In this document: positions 20,035-28,595 of the stretch, piece by piece
Numbering within the stretch: the first letter of the stretch is position 1
Layout of the letters: each line of letters starts with the position of its first letter
Assembly (NCBI GenBank): GCA_020850695.1
Contig: JADZEF010000110.1
Coordinates: forward strand, 20,306-84,305
Source of the DNA: Planctomycetaceae bacterium
GTDB taxonomy: Bacteria > Planctomycetota > Planctomycetia > Planctomycetales > Planctomycetaceae
Direction of reading: 5' to 3'
DNA: 64,000 nt
Program-made: the position numbers and the translations under genes
The notes under the pieces: model-generated
Database searches by the model: none
What the model was told of the DNA's origin: nothing
The model's input: only the letters and a program-made list of their open reading frames with translations

Positions 20035-20847
20035 CTATGGTTTCGGTCCTTCCTCGATCAAAAGGGGGATGATCCAACGGCGTCCTTCGTCTTCGAGCAG
20101 CAGCTCCCAGTGGCCGCCTTCGAGGGGAATGGGCCGATTCAGCCAGTCCGAAAGGCGGACCGAGAAGTCGGGATCGTCGTCGGGTCGCGCCAGAGATAGC
20201 ATGGCCTCGCTGGAAATCCCGCGCACTTCTTCGACGGTCAGCGTCCAGGAGTGCCGTCGCCCGGGCGTGTGAAGACGCAGCGAACACTCGACATCCGGGT
20301 CCGAGAGTTCAAGCCGCCAGCGGCGTTCCTGCGGGGCTTCGTCCATCACTCCGAAAACGGCCGTGGACGACGTCGGCGCGATCGTCTGGGTGACGTCGTC
20401 GAACTGAACCACCAGGTTGGTCCGGAGCTGGAGGACGCCTTCGCGGACTTTGTTCCAGAGTTTCTCCGTTCCGCCGCCCGGCAGCGGAGTCGGCTTCGCG
20501 TAGTTTTCCGGGGTCGCCGCTTCGCGGACCTTGGCGGGGGCGGCGACATTCTTCGACGCCAGCGAGGGGTCGAGAAAAGTCACGAGTTCACGGACGGCGG
20601 CAAAGTCATTCATCCAGCGGTGCACCTGTTCGCGTTCTTCGGCCGTGCAGACCCCCGCCAGGAACCGCGCGATGGTGACATCGTCGCAGGGGCCCCATCG
20701 CCGCTGCTCCTCGTCGCGGCAGGCTTTCAACGTCGATGCGATGCGTTCCCAGTCCTTTTGTTCGAAGCCGGGTGTTCCCATCGAGTTCGCCTTCCCGCTC
20801 ACCTCGGAGCATGCCCGCACGACCGCCGAACGATCGTGCATGTCCAT
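20035..20847 (-). CDS. Putative anti-sigma-like regulatory protein
   Basis: The 270-residue soluble protein contains CDDVTIARFLAGVCTAEERE followed by QVHRWMNDFAAVRELV at about residues 53-90. This matches the general pattern of the small helical N-terminal domain of bacterial anti-sigma factors, but the zinc-binding HxxxCxxC is not present. The C-terminal half is beta-rich and ends in an acidic and Trp-containing segment (SDWLNRPIPLEGGHWELLLE). It follows by 193 bases the gene for a phosphatase-sigma factor fusion, the normal place for an anti-sigma partner. Several starts are possible (ATG at 20847 and 20841, TTG at 20859). The regulatory role is an inference from position and a weak motif. 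Confidence 0.5.
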   Translation of the reverse strand: MDMHDRSAVVRACSEVSGKANSMGTPGFEQKDWERIASTLKACRDEEQRRWGPCDDVTIARFLAGVCTAEEREQVHRWMNDFAAVRELVTFLDPSLASKNVAAPAKVREAATPENYAKPTPLPGGGTEKLWNKVREGVLQLRTNLVVQFDDVTQTIAPTSSTAVFGVMDEAPQERRWRLELSDPDVECSLRLHTPGRRHSWTLTVEEVRGISSEAMLSLARPDDDPDFSVRLSDWLNRPIPLEGGHWELLLEDEGRRWIIPLLIEEGPKP

Positions 20848-21040
20848 CCGCTTTTTCAATTTCCGTGGTTTTCAAATCTGCCGGCGTCCTTCGCCACGCG
20901 AAATCCTTCGAGTACCGCCTCCGGGCGCCATCAAAGTCCCCATCCATTCCATTGGCCATGACGGGCATCGCCTGGCATCGTCCGGCTTCGAATGTCCGCG
21001 TCCCCGGCTCAATCTGGTGCAAGCGATCCATGGCCAATTC

Positions 21041-22612
21041 TTAGCCGACACAATCGCGGAACACCTCCCGCATCCGCGCCAACCACGTCTGGATCGTCGC
21101 TCGCGACCGGATGCCCAGCGCCTTGGCAATCTGGTCGTGAGGGACTCCGTCGAGCTTCATCCGCAACACTTCCCTCCATGCCACCGGGAAGCTGCGGGCC
21201 TTCGTCTCCAGGCATTCCCGCAACTCGAGCGAAACCGCTCCGCCTCCTGCGACTTCAAACCGGTCGTCCAACTCGACCGTCCGCCGGTTCCGCTGGGATT
21301 CGCGGACCCTCAACGCCTCCCGCACGGCAATCACCCGGAAGAACAGGCAGAGCGGACAGTCGTGCTTCCATTGGTGAAGCTTGCGGATCAGCCGGAAAAA
21401 AGCAATCTGCAATACGTCGTCGGCGTCCGCGTCGTTCGGCACGATCTGCAGGACGGAACGCCGGACCTTGTCGCAAAGTAGCCGATAAAGACTCTCCGCG
21501 GCGGGGGATTCCTTGAGATGAGCGGACAAGAGTTGCCGTTCCGCCAGGTCGGGGCAGAGATGCTCCGGGCATTCGTCGCAGGTCGGGGGACGGCGGCGGA
21601 CCGACAGGAGCGTCGCGTCATCCTTCGGAGGGCATTCCTCGGCGGCCGATTCATACAGACCCCAGACAAGGTCGTGCAGCGAAGTGCCTGCCGGCAGGGG
21701 AGTCGTTGCGAGCTCGTCGAGGTGCGAGGCCAGCATTCTTCCATCGGGGGTCAGTTGCTCGAAGACCCCGTCCGAGCCCAGAACCAGCTCGTCACCGTCG
21801 TCCATTTGGCACTCGCAAGCCTCAAAGGAATCTTCCGACCAGTCGACGTTCAACCCGACGAACAGGCCTCCCAGGCGATCGACGTTCAACGTTCTGTCCG
21901 CCTGGCGGCAATGCAGTCGCCAGCAACGACCGGAAAAGGCCGAGTGAGCGGTTCCATTCCGTTCGATCAACGTGATGGAGATTTCCACGTACAGGCCCTC
22001 CGGCAGGACCGGACGCAGTTCGGCATGCAGGCGTTCGAGCACCGCTTCGGGGCGGGTCGTCTCCCGCGCCACAGCGCCGATCAGCCGGCGACATCCTTCG
22101 GCAACGAGGAATGCCAGCCAGCCATGTCCGGCGACGTCCCCGACGACCACCCTCAATGGATCTTCGTCAGTACTGACGTCGAAGAAGTCGCCCCCCACGT
22201 CCTCCAGCGGTTTGAATGAGAGCTCGACCCGGAAACGCGGCACCGTTCCGACGAGGGATGTCGATGAGACCTCACGGGATGAGTCTGATGGATACTCCTC
22301 CAGGATCTTCTGGGCGCGATGGGGCGAAAAGTATCTCGCGAGGGCGACCTGGACGGCCGCGCGAACCGCGTCCACCGGCCTCGGCGTATCGTCGAGGCGT
22401 CCCAGTTCAACGGGCGTGAGGTGATACAGCCAAAGGCGGCAGAAGATCAGGCCACGTTGAATGAAAGAAGCGTCGGACGCTCGCTCGGCGTTGGGATCGG
22501 CGTATCGAGCCGCGAGGCGCTCCAGCGGCGAAATCGCCATGCGCCGGAGTTCGTCGAGGGCGCCTGGGTCCGATGCGCGCAATTGCCGTATGAAACTGCT
22601 GGCATTGAACAA
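21041..22612 (-). CDS. SpoIIE/PP2C phosphatase fused to ECF-like sigma factor
   Basis: The 523-residue protein has three parts. The N-terminal helical region (about 1-120) is unrecognised. A SpoIIE/RsbU-type PP2C phosphatase spans about 125-340, with all metal-binding motifs: VGGDFFDV (139-146), GDVAGHG (158-164), GSDGVFE (279-285) and DDATLL (331-336). After a Cys-rich linker (CDECPEHLC), an ECF-type sigma factor follows. Region 2 contains DADDVLQIAFFRLIRKLHQW (395-414); region 4 is about 470-520 with HDQIAKALGIRSRATIQTWL. The start is a TTG with AAGGGG upstream, because a stop precedes it in frame and no ATG is available. Phosphatase and sigma activity in one chain would couple dephosphorylation of a partner to transcription. 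It heads the 14-gene locus and probably controls it. Confidence 0.88.
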   Translation of the reverse strand: MFNASSFIRQLRASDPGALDELRRMAISPLERLAARYADPNAERASDASFIQRGLIFCRLWLYHLTPVELGRLDDTPRPVDAVRAAVQVALARYFSPHRAQKILEEYPSDSSREVSSTSLVGTVPRFRVELSFKPLEDVGGDFFDVSTDEDPLRVVVGDVAGHGWLAFLVAEGCRRLIGAVARETTRPEAVLERLHAELRPVLPEGLYVEISITLIERNGTAHSAFSGRCWRLHCRQADRTLNVDRLGGLFVGLNVDWSEDSFEACECQMDDGDELVLGSDGVFEQLTPDGRMLASHLDELATTPLPAGTSLHDLVWGLYESAAEECPPKDDATLLSVRRRPPTCDECPEHLCPDLAERQLLSAHLKESPAAESLYRLLCDKVRRSVLQIVPNDADADDVLQIAFFRLIRKLHQWKHDCPLCLFFRVIAVREALRVRESQRNRRTVELDDRFEVAGGGAVSLELRECLETKARSFPVAWREVLRMKLDGVPHDQIAKALGIRSRATIQTWLARMREVFRDCVG

Positions 22613-22692
22613 TGCGCAGGCCCCTTCAGTTCTGATTCCTTCTGGAAGGAATCATGGACCGAATTCCCCAACACACGACCAGAAGAAGCGGG

Positions 22693-22720
22693 GACGCAAC
22701 AGGACATTCAGGAAGTTACC
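22693..22720 (-). promoter_or_regulatory. Possible ECF-type promoter of the phosphatase-sigma gene
   Basis: On the minus strand GGTAAC (22715-22720) is followed after 18 bases by CGTC (22693-22696). This resembles the GGAAC / CGTC pattern of ECF-dependent promoters, with slightly long spacing. It lies about 80 bases before the TTG start of the phosphatase-sigma gene. Autoregulation would be typical for an ECF factor, but the match is imperfect. Confidence 0.25.
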
Positions 22721-22824
22721 GGATAATGGGCCAAGGTGTATCAAGATTCCGATGACTGTTGCAGACATTCGCGAAGAGACTGTTGCGGCAAAACGGACGT
22801 CTTTCAGACTGCGACCCGGGGCGC

Positions 22825-22845
22825 AACACTCCCGTACGGAGTGTT
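22825..22845. repeat. Inverted repeat AACACTCC / GGAGTGTT
   Basis: Perfect 8-base arms are separated by the 5-base loop CGTAC in the divergent control region. It is not downstream of any gene, so it is more likely an operator than a terminator. Confidence 0.45.
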
Positions 22846-23308
22846 TTGCTGTCGAAAGTCATGCTGCCTGCGGCCGAAAGTCGTGACACAGGACATCGCC
22901 GCAGACTCCGCGGCATGCGACGGCCCGTCGACCAATGGCCGAGCCCGCTTCCCAATTCCCGGCAGAACATGATGGAGCAAAGCGGACGCCGGCATGGCGC
23001 GTCCGCTGCGAGGCCGAGACCACTCGCAGTCGATGCGGGAGTCACCGTCCAACGCCTCACAGAGGTCCACATTGCGCTCGGGCCGAGATGCTCGGACGCA
23101 ACGACGAGTTGGTCCGGTGCGCGGGCAAAGGTAAGGGGCTTCCGTCCCGGCGACTGGCCCTGCGGTGTGCAGCAGCAGCGGGGACTCATCGCCGGCCGGA
23201 GCCGTAGGGAATGTTCCGTCTATGCTGTTTTTTCCGTGCTCCAGGACGCGAATATGCCCAACGGAGGCCGAACTGGCCAATTGAACAAGCAGGAATATTG
23301 CATGAAAA

Positions 23309-23343
23309 TGCACGCTTCGTGCACGGGTTGCACTTTTTGTGCA
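23309..23343. promoter_or_regulatory. Tandem operator: two TGCAC-N5-GTGCA palindromes
   Basis: Two 15-base palindromes, TGCACGCTTCGTGCA (23309-23323) and TGCACTTTTTGTGCA (23329-23343), have identical arms and different centres. Their centres are exactly 20 bases apart, about two helical turns, which fits two regulator dimers on the same DNA face. They lie 139 bases before the response-regulator start. The half sites resemble those of NtrC (TGCAC-N7-GTGCA), but the spacing is two bases shorter. The binding protein is unknown. Confidence 0.6.
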
Positions 23344-23481
23344 CTACGCTTGATTGGCTTGTCGGCGACCGTTCCAACTCATGGGCGTTGAATAGAACTC
23401 AACCTGCAATTCGGCGACCTTGATCGACTCTCGGTGAGTGCGCGATCGAGTGCCGCGCTTCGCAACAACGGGGACACCATC

Positions 23482-24057
23482 ATGAAAGTGCTCGTTGTCG
23501 ACGACGTTGGTCTGATTCGCCACCGCATTTGCCGCACGCTCTCCGAACTGGGGATTGACGCGGTATCCGCCAGATCCGGAACGGAAGCGCTTGCGGCCAT
23601 CCGGGCCGACCATTCCATCGATACGGTCGTCACCGACCTGATGATGCCCGGGATGTCGGGAATTGAACTGTTCAGGACGTCGCAGTTGATCGAGCGATGT
23701 GACGACCAGGGGACGGTCCCGCCTCCGGGTTTCGTCCTGTTAACAGCCATCCGGCCCTCGGAGGGGGGATGGGCGAATGCCGATCTTAAGACGGCAACGG
23801 AAATCGGGTTCGCGGCGATCCTCCACAAGCCGATTCTGAAGAGCGAACTTGAACAGGCCCTGAACTCGTTGCAGCAGAAGCGAGCCAGCGAGCGGAGCGG
23901 CAAATCCGATCACTTCGCATCACTGTTGCTGCGCATCGAGCAGGCCGGAAACGAAATCCGCGCCTCCGGCAACCCTCAATGGATTGAACAGCTGGGCAAA
24001 CTGCTTCAGACTCAATTGGCGGCCTCCGCAACATTGGCCGGCGCGACCACGGCGTAG
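23482..24057 (+). CDS. Response regulator, receiver domain only
   Basis: The 191-residue product begins MKVLVVDDVG. The acidic pocket is D7/D8, the phosphoacceptor D52 is in VVTDLMMPGMSG, the switch residue T88 is in VLLTAI and the conserved lysine K116 is in ILHKPI, so the receiver is complete. After about residue 125 there is only a helical, charged tail, with no DNA-binding or enzymatic output domain. It is therefore a CheY/Spo0F-like single-domain regulator acting through protein contact. The start at 23482 was chosen because the receiver fold begins there; an in-frame upstream start at 23434 has no homology. No histidine kinase is adjacent. Its promoter region carries a striking pair of palindromes. 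Confidence 0.9.
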   Translation: MKVLVVDDVGLIRHRICRTLSELGIDAVSARSGTEALAAIRADHSIDTVVTDLMMPGMSGIELFRTSQLIERCDDQGTVPPPGFVLLTAIRPSEGGWANADLKTATEIGFAAILHKPILKSELEQALNSLQQKRASERSGKSDHFASLLLRIEQAGNEIRASGNPQWIEQLGKLLQTQLAASATLAGATTA

Positions 24058-24267
24058 CGCTCGTCCTTCTGAGGGACGTGGCAATCGCAAGCGGCCCCTG
24101 CGCTCTCCGTGATCAGGTGCCCCATGCACACGTCGAGAATCGCTCTACTTGAATCGGCGCGACAACTTTCGGAGCCCTTCCGAAGGGCCGGTCATTCGAC
24201 TTCCGATCACCGAGTGACCGGGATACCTTCTTGGTATCGGAACGCCGGCTGAAGCGTCACGGATTCG

Positions 24268-27189
24268 ATGGAGCGTCTCGTCATCTCGAATTCATCCACT
24301 GCCGAAACCGCGGGGAAGCGCGCCATCGAACTGCGCGACGTGCGAGTTCATAATCTGAAGGGCGTCGACCTCTCGATTCCCCTCGGCGGCATGACGGTCG
24401 TCACCGGAGTGAGCGGTTCCGGAAAGAGCAGCCTCGCTTTCGACACGCTCTTCACCGAGGGACAGCGGCGCTACATCGAAAGCTTTCCCGCAGACGCCCG
24501 TCGCGTGATGGCGCGGCTGGAACGTCCCGATGCCGACCGCATCGACCATGTGCCTCCGGCGATCGCGTTCCGTCAGGATGCGGGCCGACATGCGGGACCG
24601 CGGACCACCGTGGCGACGATCACGGAAGTGCACGATTCGCTGCGCCTGTTGTTCGCCCGGTTCGGAAAGATTGTCTGCCCCGATTGCGGGGCCGTCATCC
24701 GGCATGAGAATGCAGGGACGGTTCGCGAAGCGGTCGCGTCGCTACCGGAAGGGACCCGCTGGCAAATCACTTTTCCGCGCCGCGTCGCTTCGAACGACGT
24801 TGCCGCGCAGGAGCAGGCGCTGCGGGAACGGGGTTTCGTCCGCATCATCCGCGATGGCCGCACGCAGACGCTGGGCGCCGCGACCGTCCCCACTGTGCAA
24901 CCCGTTCCCAAGCGGTCGAAGAGAGCGTCAAAGTCCGCGGCGAATGAGCCGACTTCGTTCAGCGAATGGCTGGTCGTCGTGGACCGCCTTACGGCCGGCA
25001 AGGTCGACGAGGCACGCTGCCTCGAATCACTGGAGACCGCCTTTTCGCAGGGGGACGGCACGTGCGTCACTCTTGTCGAGGCGGGTTCAGTCACCCCTGG
25101 GGAGACGCGGCAGATCGCTGCTCGTGACTGGGGGGGGCATCGCTTTTCCGAAGAATTGCGCTGTGGACACTGTGGAATCGAATTCATAGACCCCGAGCCG
25201 CGACTCTTCAGCTTTCATTCGCCGCTGGGAGCCTGCCGCACATGTCATGGAACGGGAACCACCGCATCCCTGGCGGCCGAAGGGTTGTTCGACTCGGAGG
25301 CGCCGCCGCAGCAGGCGCTCCTCACCTTTCCTTCCGGATCTTCCAGCGACCGGGTGGTTCAGGAGTTTCTGTCAGACGCTGCCGCTGCAGGCGTGCCGGT
25401 CGATCGTTCGCTGTCCACATGGACCGACGCTGAAAAGTCACTCTTCCTGGAAGGGCTCCGGACGACGTCCAATCCCCGAAAGCGGGCTGCAAATGACAAG
25501 TCGGCATTTGCGGGACTTCGCGTCTGGCTTCGCGAGCTTGAGGAGAGTACGCATCAGCCGGGAGTTCGGGGCATTCTGCGGGCATGGCGAGTGCCGCAAA
25601 CCTGTCCTGCCTGCCATGGAGACAGGCTGCAGCCCGCGGCCCTCGCCGTGCGGCTCGGTGCATTCCATATTGCAGAGCTCTGTCGGAAAACGGCTACGGA
25701 ACTCATGACGTTTCTGACCGACGCCGAGCAATCCGGGGCTCACGCGTTGCTTCCTCCCGCAGCCGCTCCGGTGCGAGAGGAAGCCTGCAAGCGACTGCGG
25801 GCGTTGATTGATCTGGGCGTCGGCGACATCCCGCTCGATCGCTCGCTACGGACGCTCTCCGGCGGAGAGACGCGACGGACGGCGCTCGCGGCCACACTGA
25901 GCACCGCACTTGTGCGGGCGCTCTATGTGCTTGACGAGCCGGCGGGGGGAATGCATCCCGTGGATGCCGCCCGCATCCTCGCCGCGACGCGCGCGTTGCG
26001 GGATCGAGGCAACACGGTTGTCGTCGTGGAACATGACGAGACGTTCTTCGCCGCCGCTGACCATCTTGTCGAGATCGGCCCCGGGGCGGGGCTCGACGGA
26101 GGACGAGTGACGTTTTCCGGAGCGCCCGCTGATCTCGCGGCGGCCCCTGGCACGACGACCGGACCATGGCTTTCGGGAGAACGGCAACCCGCGCCTCGCA
26201 CATCGCGGCGCAATCCAGAAGAAGGGCCGCGGCTGCGAGTCACCGGTTGTCGCACGAACAACCTTCAGGGGATCGACGTCGAGGTTCCCCTTGGCTCGCT
26301 GTGCGTCGTCTCGGGAGTGAGCGGGGCGGGGAAGACGTCGCTCGTCGCCGGGTCGGTCATGGGAGCGGCGGCTCGCCTGATCGGCCGCCCGGTCGCCAGG
26401 CCGGCCGATGACGCCCGCGCCGAGTTGATCCCGCCCAGACGCGGCCAGATCCCCGGGCTCCCATTTGAGGACATTGCGCTCGTCGATCAGAGCCCGCTCC
26501 CAGGCTCGCTCCGCAGCACGCCCGTCACCAGCCTCAAGGCCTTCGATCCCATCCGGTCGCTGTTTGCTCAGACGCAGGACGCACAGATTCGCAACTACGG
26601 GCCGTCCCATTTCGCGTTCAACGCTTCGGAAGGGCGCTGCCCGAAGTGCGAAGGGACCGGACGCCTGACGATCGACATGCAGTTCCTGGCGGACGTCTCG
26701 ATGACCTGTCCGGAATGCGACGGGACGCGCTACCAGAGCGAGGTGCTTCAGGTGAAGTATCGCGGACTCAACATCGCCGAGGTGCTGGCGATGACGGTTC
26801 GCGAGGCGTGGAGCTTCTTCTCCCGTCACCCCAAGGTGGTGAAGCGATTGCAGACGTTGCGGGACGTCGGGCTGGACTACCTCCCGCTGGGCCAGTCGCT
26901 TTCGACTCTCTCGGGGGGTGAACGTCAGCGGCTTAAGCTGGCGATGCAGCTGGCGTCGCGCCGTCGCGTCCGCACGCTCTTCCTGCTCGACGAGCCGACG
27001 ACCGGACTGCACCGCAGCGACGTGGCGACGCTCATCGCGTGCTTCGACGGGCTGCTGGCCCTCGGCCACTCGCTCGTGGTGATCGAGAACGACGCGGATG
27101 TGTTGAGGGCGGCGGATTGGATTATCGAACTCGGCCCTGGGGGCGGGACCCACGGCGGCCGCGTCGTCCGTCAGGGGCCGCGGGAGTAG
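24268..27189 (+). CDS. UvrA-family excinuclease ABC subunit A homologue
   Basis: The 973-residue product has two ABC ATPase modules. Walker A motifs are GVSGSGKSS (47-55) and GVSGAGKTS; signatures are LSGGETRR and LSGGERQR; zinc-binding pairs include CPDCG, CGHCG, CRTCHG, CPACHG, CPKCEG and CPECDG. The region after the first zinc pair keeps the layout of the UvrB-binding and insertion domains. Two features differ from housekeeping UvrA. The first Walker B loop reads LDEPAGGMHP where LDEPSIGLH is usual, and the second H-loop reads VVIENDAD with Asn replacing the His of VIEHN. It may be a paralogue acting in DNA damage tolerance, with the housekeeping copy elsewhere. It stands alone between a response regulator and an exported propeller protein. 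Confidence 0.88.
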   Translation: MERLVISNSSTAETAGKRAIELRDVRVHNLKGVDLSIPLGGMTVVTGVSGSGKSSLAFDTLFTEGQRRYIESFPADARRVMARLERPDADRIDHVPPAIAFRQDAGRHAGPRTTVATITEVHDSLRLLFARFGKIVCPDCGAVIRHENAGTVREAVASLPEGTRWQITFPRRVASNDVAAQEQALRERGFVRIIRDGRTQTLGAATVPTVQPVPKRSKRASKSAANEPTSFSEWLVVVDRLTAGKVDEARCLESLETAFSQGDGTCVTLVEAGSVTPGETRQIAARDWGGHRFSEELRCGHCGIEFIDPEPRLFSFHSPLGACRTCHGTGTTASLAAEGLFDSEAPPQQALLTFPSGSSSDRVVQEFLSDAAAAGVPVDRSLSTWTDAEKSLFLEGLRTTSNPRKRAANDKSAFAGLRVWLRELEESTHQPGVRGILRAWRVPQTCPACHGDRLQPAALAVRLGAFHIAELCRKTATELMTFLTDAEQSGAHALLPPAAAPVREEACKRLRALIDLGVGDIPLDRSLRTLSGGETRRTALAATLSTALVRALYVLDEPAGGMHPVDAARILAATRALRDRGNTVVVVEHDETFFAAADHLVEIGPGAGLDGGRVTFSGAPADLAAAPGTTTGPWLSGERQPAPRTSRRNPEEGPRLRVTGCRTNNLQGIDVEVPLGSLCVVSGVSGAGKTSLVAGSVMGAAARLIGRPVARPADDARAELIPPRRGQIPGLPFEDIALVDQSPLPGSLRSTPVTSLKAFDPIRSLFAQTQDAQIRNYGPSHFAFNASEGRCPKCEGTGRLTIDMQFLADVSMTCPECDGTRYQSEVLQVKYRGLNIAEVLAMTVREAWSFFSRHPKVVKRLQTLRDVGLDYLPLGQSLSTLSGGERQRLKLAMQLASRRRVRTLFLLDEPTTGLHRSDVATLIACFDGLLALGHSLVVIENDADVLRAADWIIELGPGGGTHGGRVVRQGPRE

Positions 27190-27247
27190 CGGAAGACCCC
27201 CGCGGCGGCATCGTCGCTCCGCAAGTGGATCAGAGCGCGCGACGAAG

Positions 27248-27253
27248 TATACT
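27248..27253 (+). promoter_or_regulatory. Candidate -10 box TATACT
   Basis: TATACT lies 47 bases before the start of the SMP-30-like gene in otherwise GC-rich DNA. No good -35 box is found at 17 bases (GTGGAT), so only the -10 element is supported. Confidence 0.35.
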
Positions 27254-27299
27254 GGCCGCGAACGTTGCTCGCTCGACCTGCTTCCCGGAGCCTCTTTCC

Positions 27300-28205
27300 A
27301 TGATCCGCTCGTGTCCTGGCCTGACCTTGCTGCTTGGTGTTGTCTTCGGTGCGTCGTCATGGGCGTGCGCCGAGGAGCTTTTTGAATCGAAACCTCTCAC
27401 GCAGCCGAAGGAGTTCACGCCGGGCATCGAAGGACCCGCGTGCGACAAGGAAGGGAACATCTACGCGGTCAACTTCAAGGACCAGGGAACGATCGGCAAG
27501 GTGACGCCGGAGGGAAAGGGAGAAGTGTGGGTGACTCTTCCCGAGGGGAGCGTCGGGAACGGCATTCGGTTTGACCGTGCGGGGATGATGTACGTCGCCG
27601 ACTACGCCAAGCACAACGTGCTCCAGATCAACCCGAAGACGAAGGAAGTGAAGGTGTTCGCCCACGAGCCGAAGATGAGCCAGCCCAACGACCTGGCCAT
27701 CGCCCCGGACGACACGCTCTACGCCAGCGATCCGAATTGGGAAAAAGGAACCGGGCGCATCTGGAAGATCGACACCAAGGGCCAGGTGTCGCTGGTCGCT
27801 GACGGGCTCGGGACGTCGAACGGCATCGAGGTCAGTCCCGACGGCAGAACGCTCTATCTCAACGAGAGCGTCCAGCGGAACGTCTGGGCGTTCGACATCA
27901 CGAAGGATGGAACGCTTGCGAACAAACGGCTGGTCAAGCGCTTCCCCGATCACGGCTTTGACGGAATGCGGTGCGACATCGACGGCAATCTTTACATCAC
28001 CCGGTACGGCGAGGGAACCGTGGTGAAGATGTCTCCCAAGGGCGAAATCCTCAAGTCGATCAACGTCCTCGGCAAGAGCCCCAGCAACCTGTGCATGGGG
28101 GGGCCGGATGGCAAGACGGTCTACGTCACCGAGGTCGACAACACTCGGCTCGTTGCGTTCCGCATTGATCGGCCTGGCCTGGAATGGCAGCGGTGGCAGA
28201 AGTAG
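27300..28205 (+). CDS. Exported SMP-30/gluconolactonase-like propeller protein
   Basis: The 301-residue product begins with a signal peptide (hydrophobic core LTLLLGVVFGASSW, cleavage after about residue 24). Six-bladed propeller repeats follow, of the type GPACDKEGNIYAVN, NDLAIAPDDTLYASDP, NGIEVSPDGRTLYLNES and DGMRCDIDGNLYITRYGEG. The order of the Glu, Asn and Asp residues fits the metal site of SMP-30/gluconolactonases, which hydrolyse lactones. Substrate cannot be told from sequence. The start at 27300 is the ATG directly before the signal peptide; an open frame extends upstream into the UvrA gene but has no support. A GC-rich hairpin follows the stop by 60 bases. Confidence 0.85.
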   Translation: MIRSCPGLTLLLGVVFGASSWACAEELFESKPLTQPKEFTPGIEGPACDKEGNIYAVNFKDQGTIGKVTPEGKGEVWVTLPEGSVGNGIRFDRAGMMYVADYAKHNVLQINPKTKEVKVFAHEPKMSQPNDLAIAPDDTLYASDPNWEKGTGRIWKIDTKGQVSLVADGLGTSNGIEVSPDGRTLYLNESVQRNVWAFDITKDGTLANKRLVKRFPDHGFDGMRCDIDGNLYITRYGEGTVVKMSPKGEILKSINVLGKSPSNLCMGGPDGKTVYVTEVDNTRLVAFRIDRPGLEWQRWQK

Positions 28206-28265
28206 GGTGCCGACGTTTCAGCGGGTCGCGGATTCCTGGAACTCATCAGCCGATCGAATAGCCGG

Positions 28266-28307
28266 GGTCCTCGGGGTGATGAACGGCCCCGAGGACCTCT
28301 CTGTTTC
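28266..28307 (+). terminator. Hairpin terminator after the SMP-30-like gene
   Basis: Perfect 11-base arms GGTCCTCGGGG (28266-28276) and CCCCGAGGACC (28287-28297) enclose a 10-base loop and are followed by TCTCTGTTTC. It lies 60 bases after the stop. The T tract is broken, so termination may be partial. Confidence 0.55.
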
Positions 28308-28373
28308 TGGGCGTGGGAGTGGATTTCTACGTTGCTTGTTCTGGCGGACTTGAGAGACGCCGCGAGCATCAGT

Positions 28374-28595
28374 ACGCCTTCGGCGTACCATCAGATAGCC
28401 CAGCGTCGCGAGGCTTGGCGAGCGCACGCTGGGTGGGGCATCGATCTCATCAGGCACCCCAACGCGGATCCATAACGAGCGTCTGGCACATTCGGATGGA
28501 ACCCCGTTGGGGTACCTGAAAGCCTTCCGGCCATTCCCAGCGTGCGCTCACTCCGTTCGCGACGCTGGGCTATCGGATGCAACGCCTTCGGCGTA
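28374..28595. repeat. 222-base nested palindromic element
   Basis: The left part (TACGCCTTCGGCGTA, then GATAGCCCAGCGTCGCGA and GAGCGCACGCTGGG) is mirrored at the right end (CCCAGCGTGCGCTC, TTCGCGACGCTGGGCTATC, ACGCCTTCGGCGT). A smaller inverted pair, ACCCCAACG and CGTTGGGGT, lies inside. The ends themselves are hairpins around TTC. There is no transposase and no convincing coding sequence. It looks like a dispersed non-coding element of the MITE or REP type; copy number cannot be judged from one window. Confidence 0.65.

Larger units (their letters stand above)
22613..23481. other. 869-base divergent control region, no gene recognised
   Basis: The region separates the divergent phosphatase-sigma and response-regulator genes. 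Several overlapping open frames exist on both strands but none shows a domain, a good start or codon bias over the others. What can be seen are an inverted repeat (22825-22845), a possible ECF-type promoter for the leftward locus (22693-22720) and a pair of identical palindromes (23309-23343). The part after about 23210 is more AT-rich than the rest. Confidence 0.6.

Noticed and set aside
23309..23343. Tandem palindromes as NtrC binding sites
   Set aside because: The arms match but the spacing is 5 bases and not 7, no sigma54 promoter is visible nearby, and no nitrogen gene is present.
22716..23391. Three overlapping open frames of 157-210 codons in the divergent region
   Set aside because: They overlap each other on both strands, contain the inverted repeat and the tandem operators, and show no homology or good start. 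The region is better read as regulatory.
28374..28595. Palindromic element as an insertion sequence
   Set aside because: There is no transposase frame and no flanking target duplication that I can recognise. It is recorded only as a repeat.
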